DNA from: Ministeria vibrans ATCC 50519
Taxonomy: Eukaryota; Opisthokonta; Filasterea
Length of the DNA stretch: 42,862 bases
Assembly (NCBI GenBank): GCA_943704425.1
Contig: CALSCP010001214.1
Location: forward strand, 40,744-83,605
Direction of reading: 5' to 3'
Both the position numbers and the translations under genes were made by a program. The notes under the pieces were generated by a model. That model was not told the origin of the DNA. It did not search any database and saw only the letters and a list, made by a program, of their open reading frames with translations. Of the stretch, positions 42,786 to 42,862 are shown in pieces. Within the stretch, counting starts at the first letter, position 1. Every line of letters starts with the position of its first letter.

Positions 42786-42814
42786 CTCTCTCTCTCTCTA
42801 TCACTTTGTTTCTT

Positions 42815-42860
<46 letters not shown>

Positions 42861-42862
42861 TT

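Overview
The window is nuclear DNA from a free-living or host-associated single-celled eukaryote. The genes carry many short GT-AG introns, the proteins are eukaryote-only, and the introns are full of mono-, di- and trinucleotide repeats. The gene set (filamin repeats with a PTB domain, RAD9, TSR1, CAND1, CHMP2B, COMMD10, a TMC channel, a giant EGF-repeat receptor, an F-box/ankyrin protein) suggests a protist on or near the animal/fungal/amoebozoan side of the tree. I cannot name the lineage. No mobile element, CRISPR array, rRNA or tRNA gene is visible.

Layout. A PTB plus filamin-repeat protein (+, 450-8040) is followed by a secreted DOPA-dioxygenase-like protein (+, 8499-9405). From there every gene is on the opposite strand to its neighbour: TSR1 (-, 9455-13107), RAD9 (+, 13414-16005), CAND1 (-, 16084-20539, 5' end missing), an ACAD10/11-type acyl-CoA dehydrogenase (+, 20971-22104, 5' end missing), an F-box/ankyrin protein (-, 22176-23150), CHMP2B (+, 23258-23852, 3' end missing), a TMC-family membrane protein (-, 24102-28004), an approximately 3,470-residue EGF-repeat receptor (+, 28155-39383), a degenerate class II histone deacetylase (-, 39583-41752), and COMMD10 (+, from 41975, running off the window). 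Convergent neighbours end 50-250 bases apart. Divergent neighbours start about 100-300 bases apart, so most promoters must be short and shared.

Exon models were built by hand from splice sites, reading-frame phase and family similarity. For the filamin, RAD9, TMC and HDAC-like genes the summed exons keep one frame to the stop. TSR1 works only if one base is missing near 10651. CAND1 and the dehydrogenase both lose their 5' ends at a 10-N assembly gap in a poly-T tract (20916-20925). CHMP2B stops being recognisable at a long CT tract.

The genes are mostly housekeeping: ribosome assembly (TSR1), the DNA-damage clamp (RAD9), cullin control (CAND1, COMMD10), ESCRT-III (CHMP2B), and lipid oxidation. 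The three most unusual proteins are the PTB-filamin protein without an actin-binding domain, the EGF receptor with a ZU5-like juxtamembrane domain and a repeated RRAS-containing tail, and the HDAC-fold protein that has lost its catalytic histidines.
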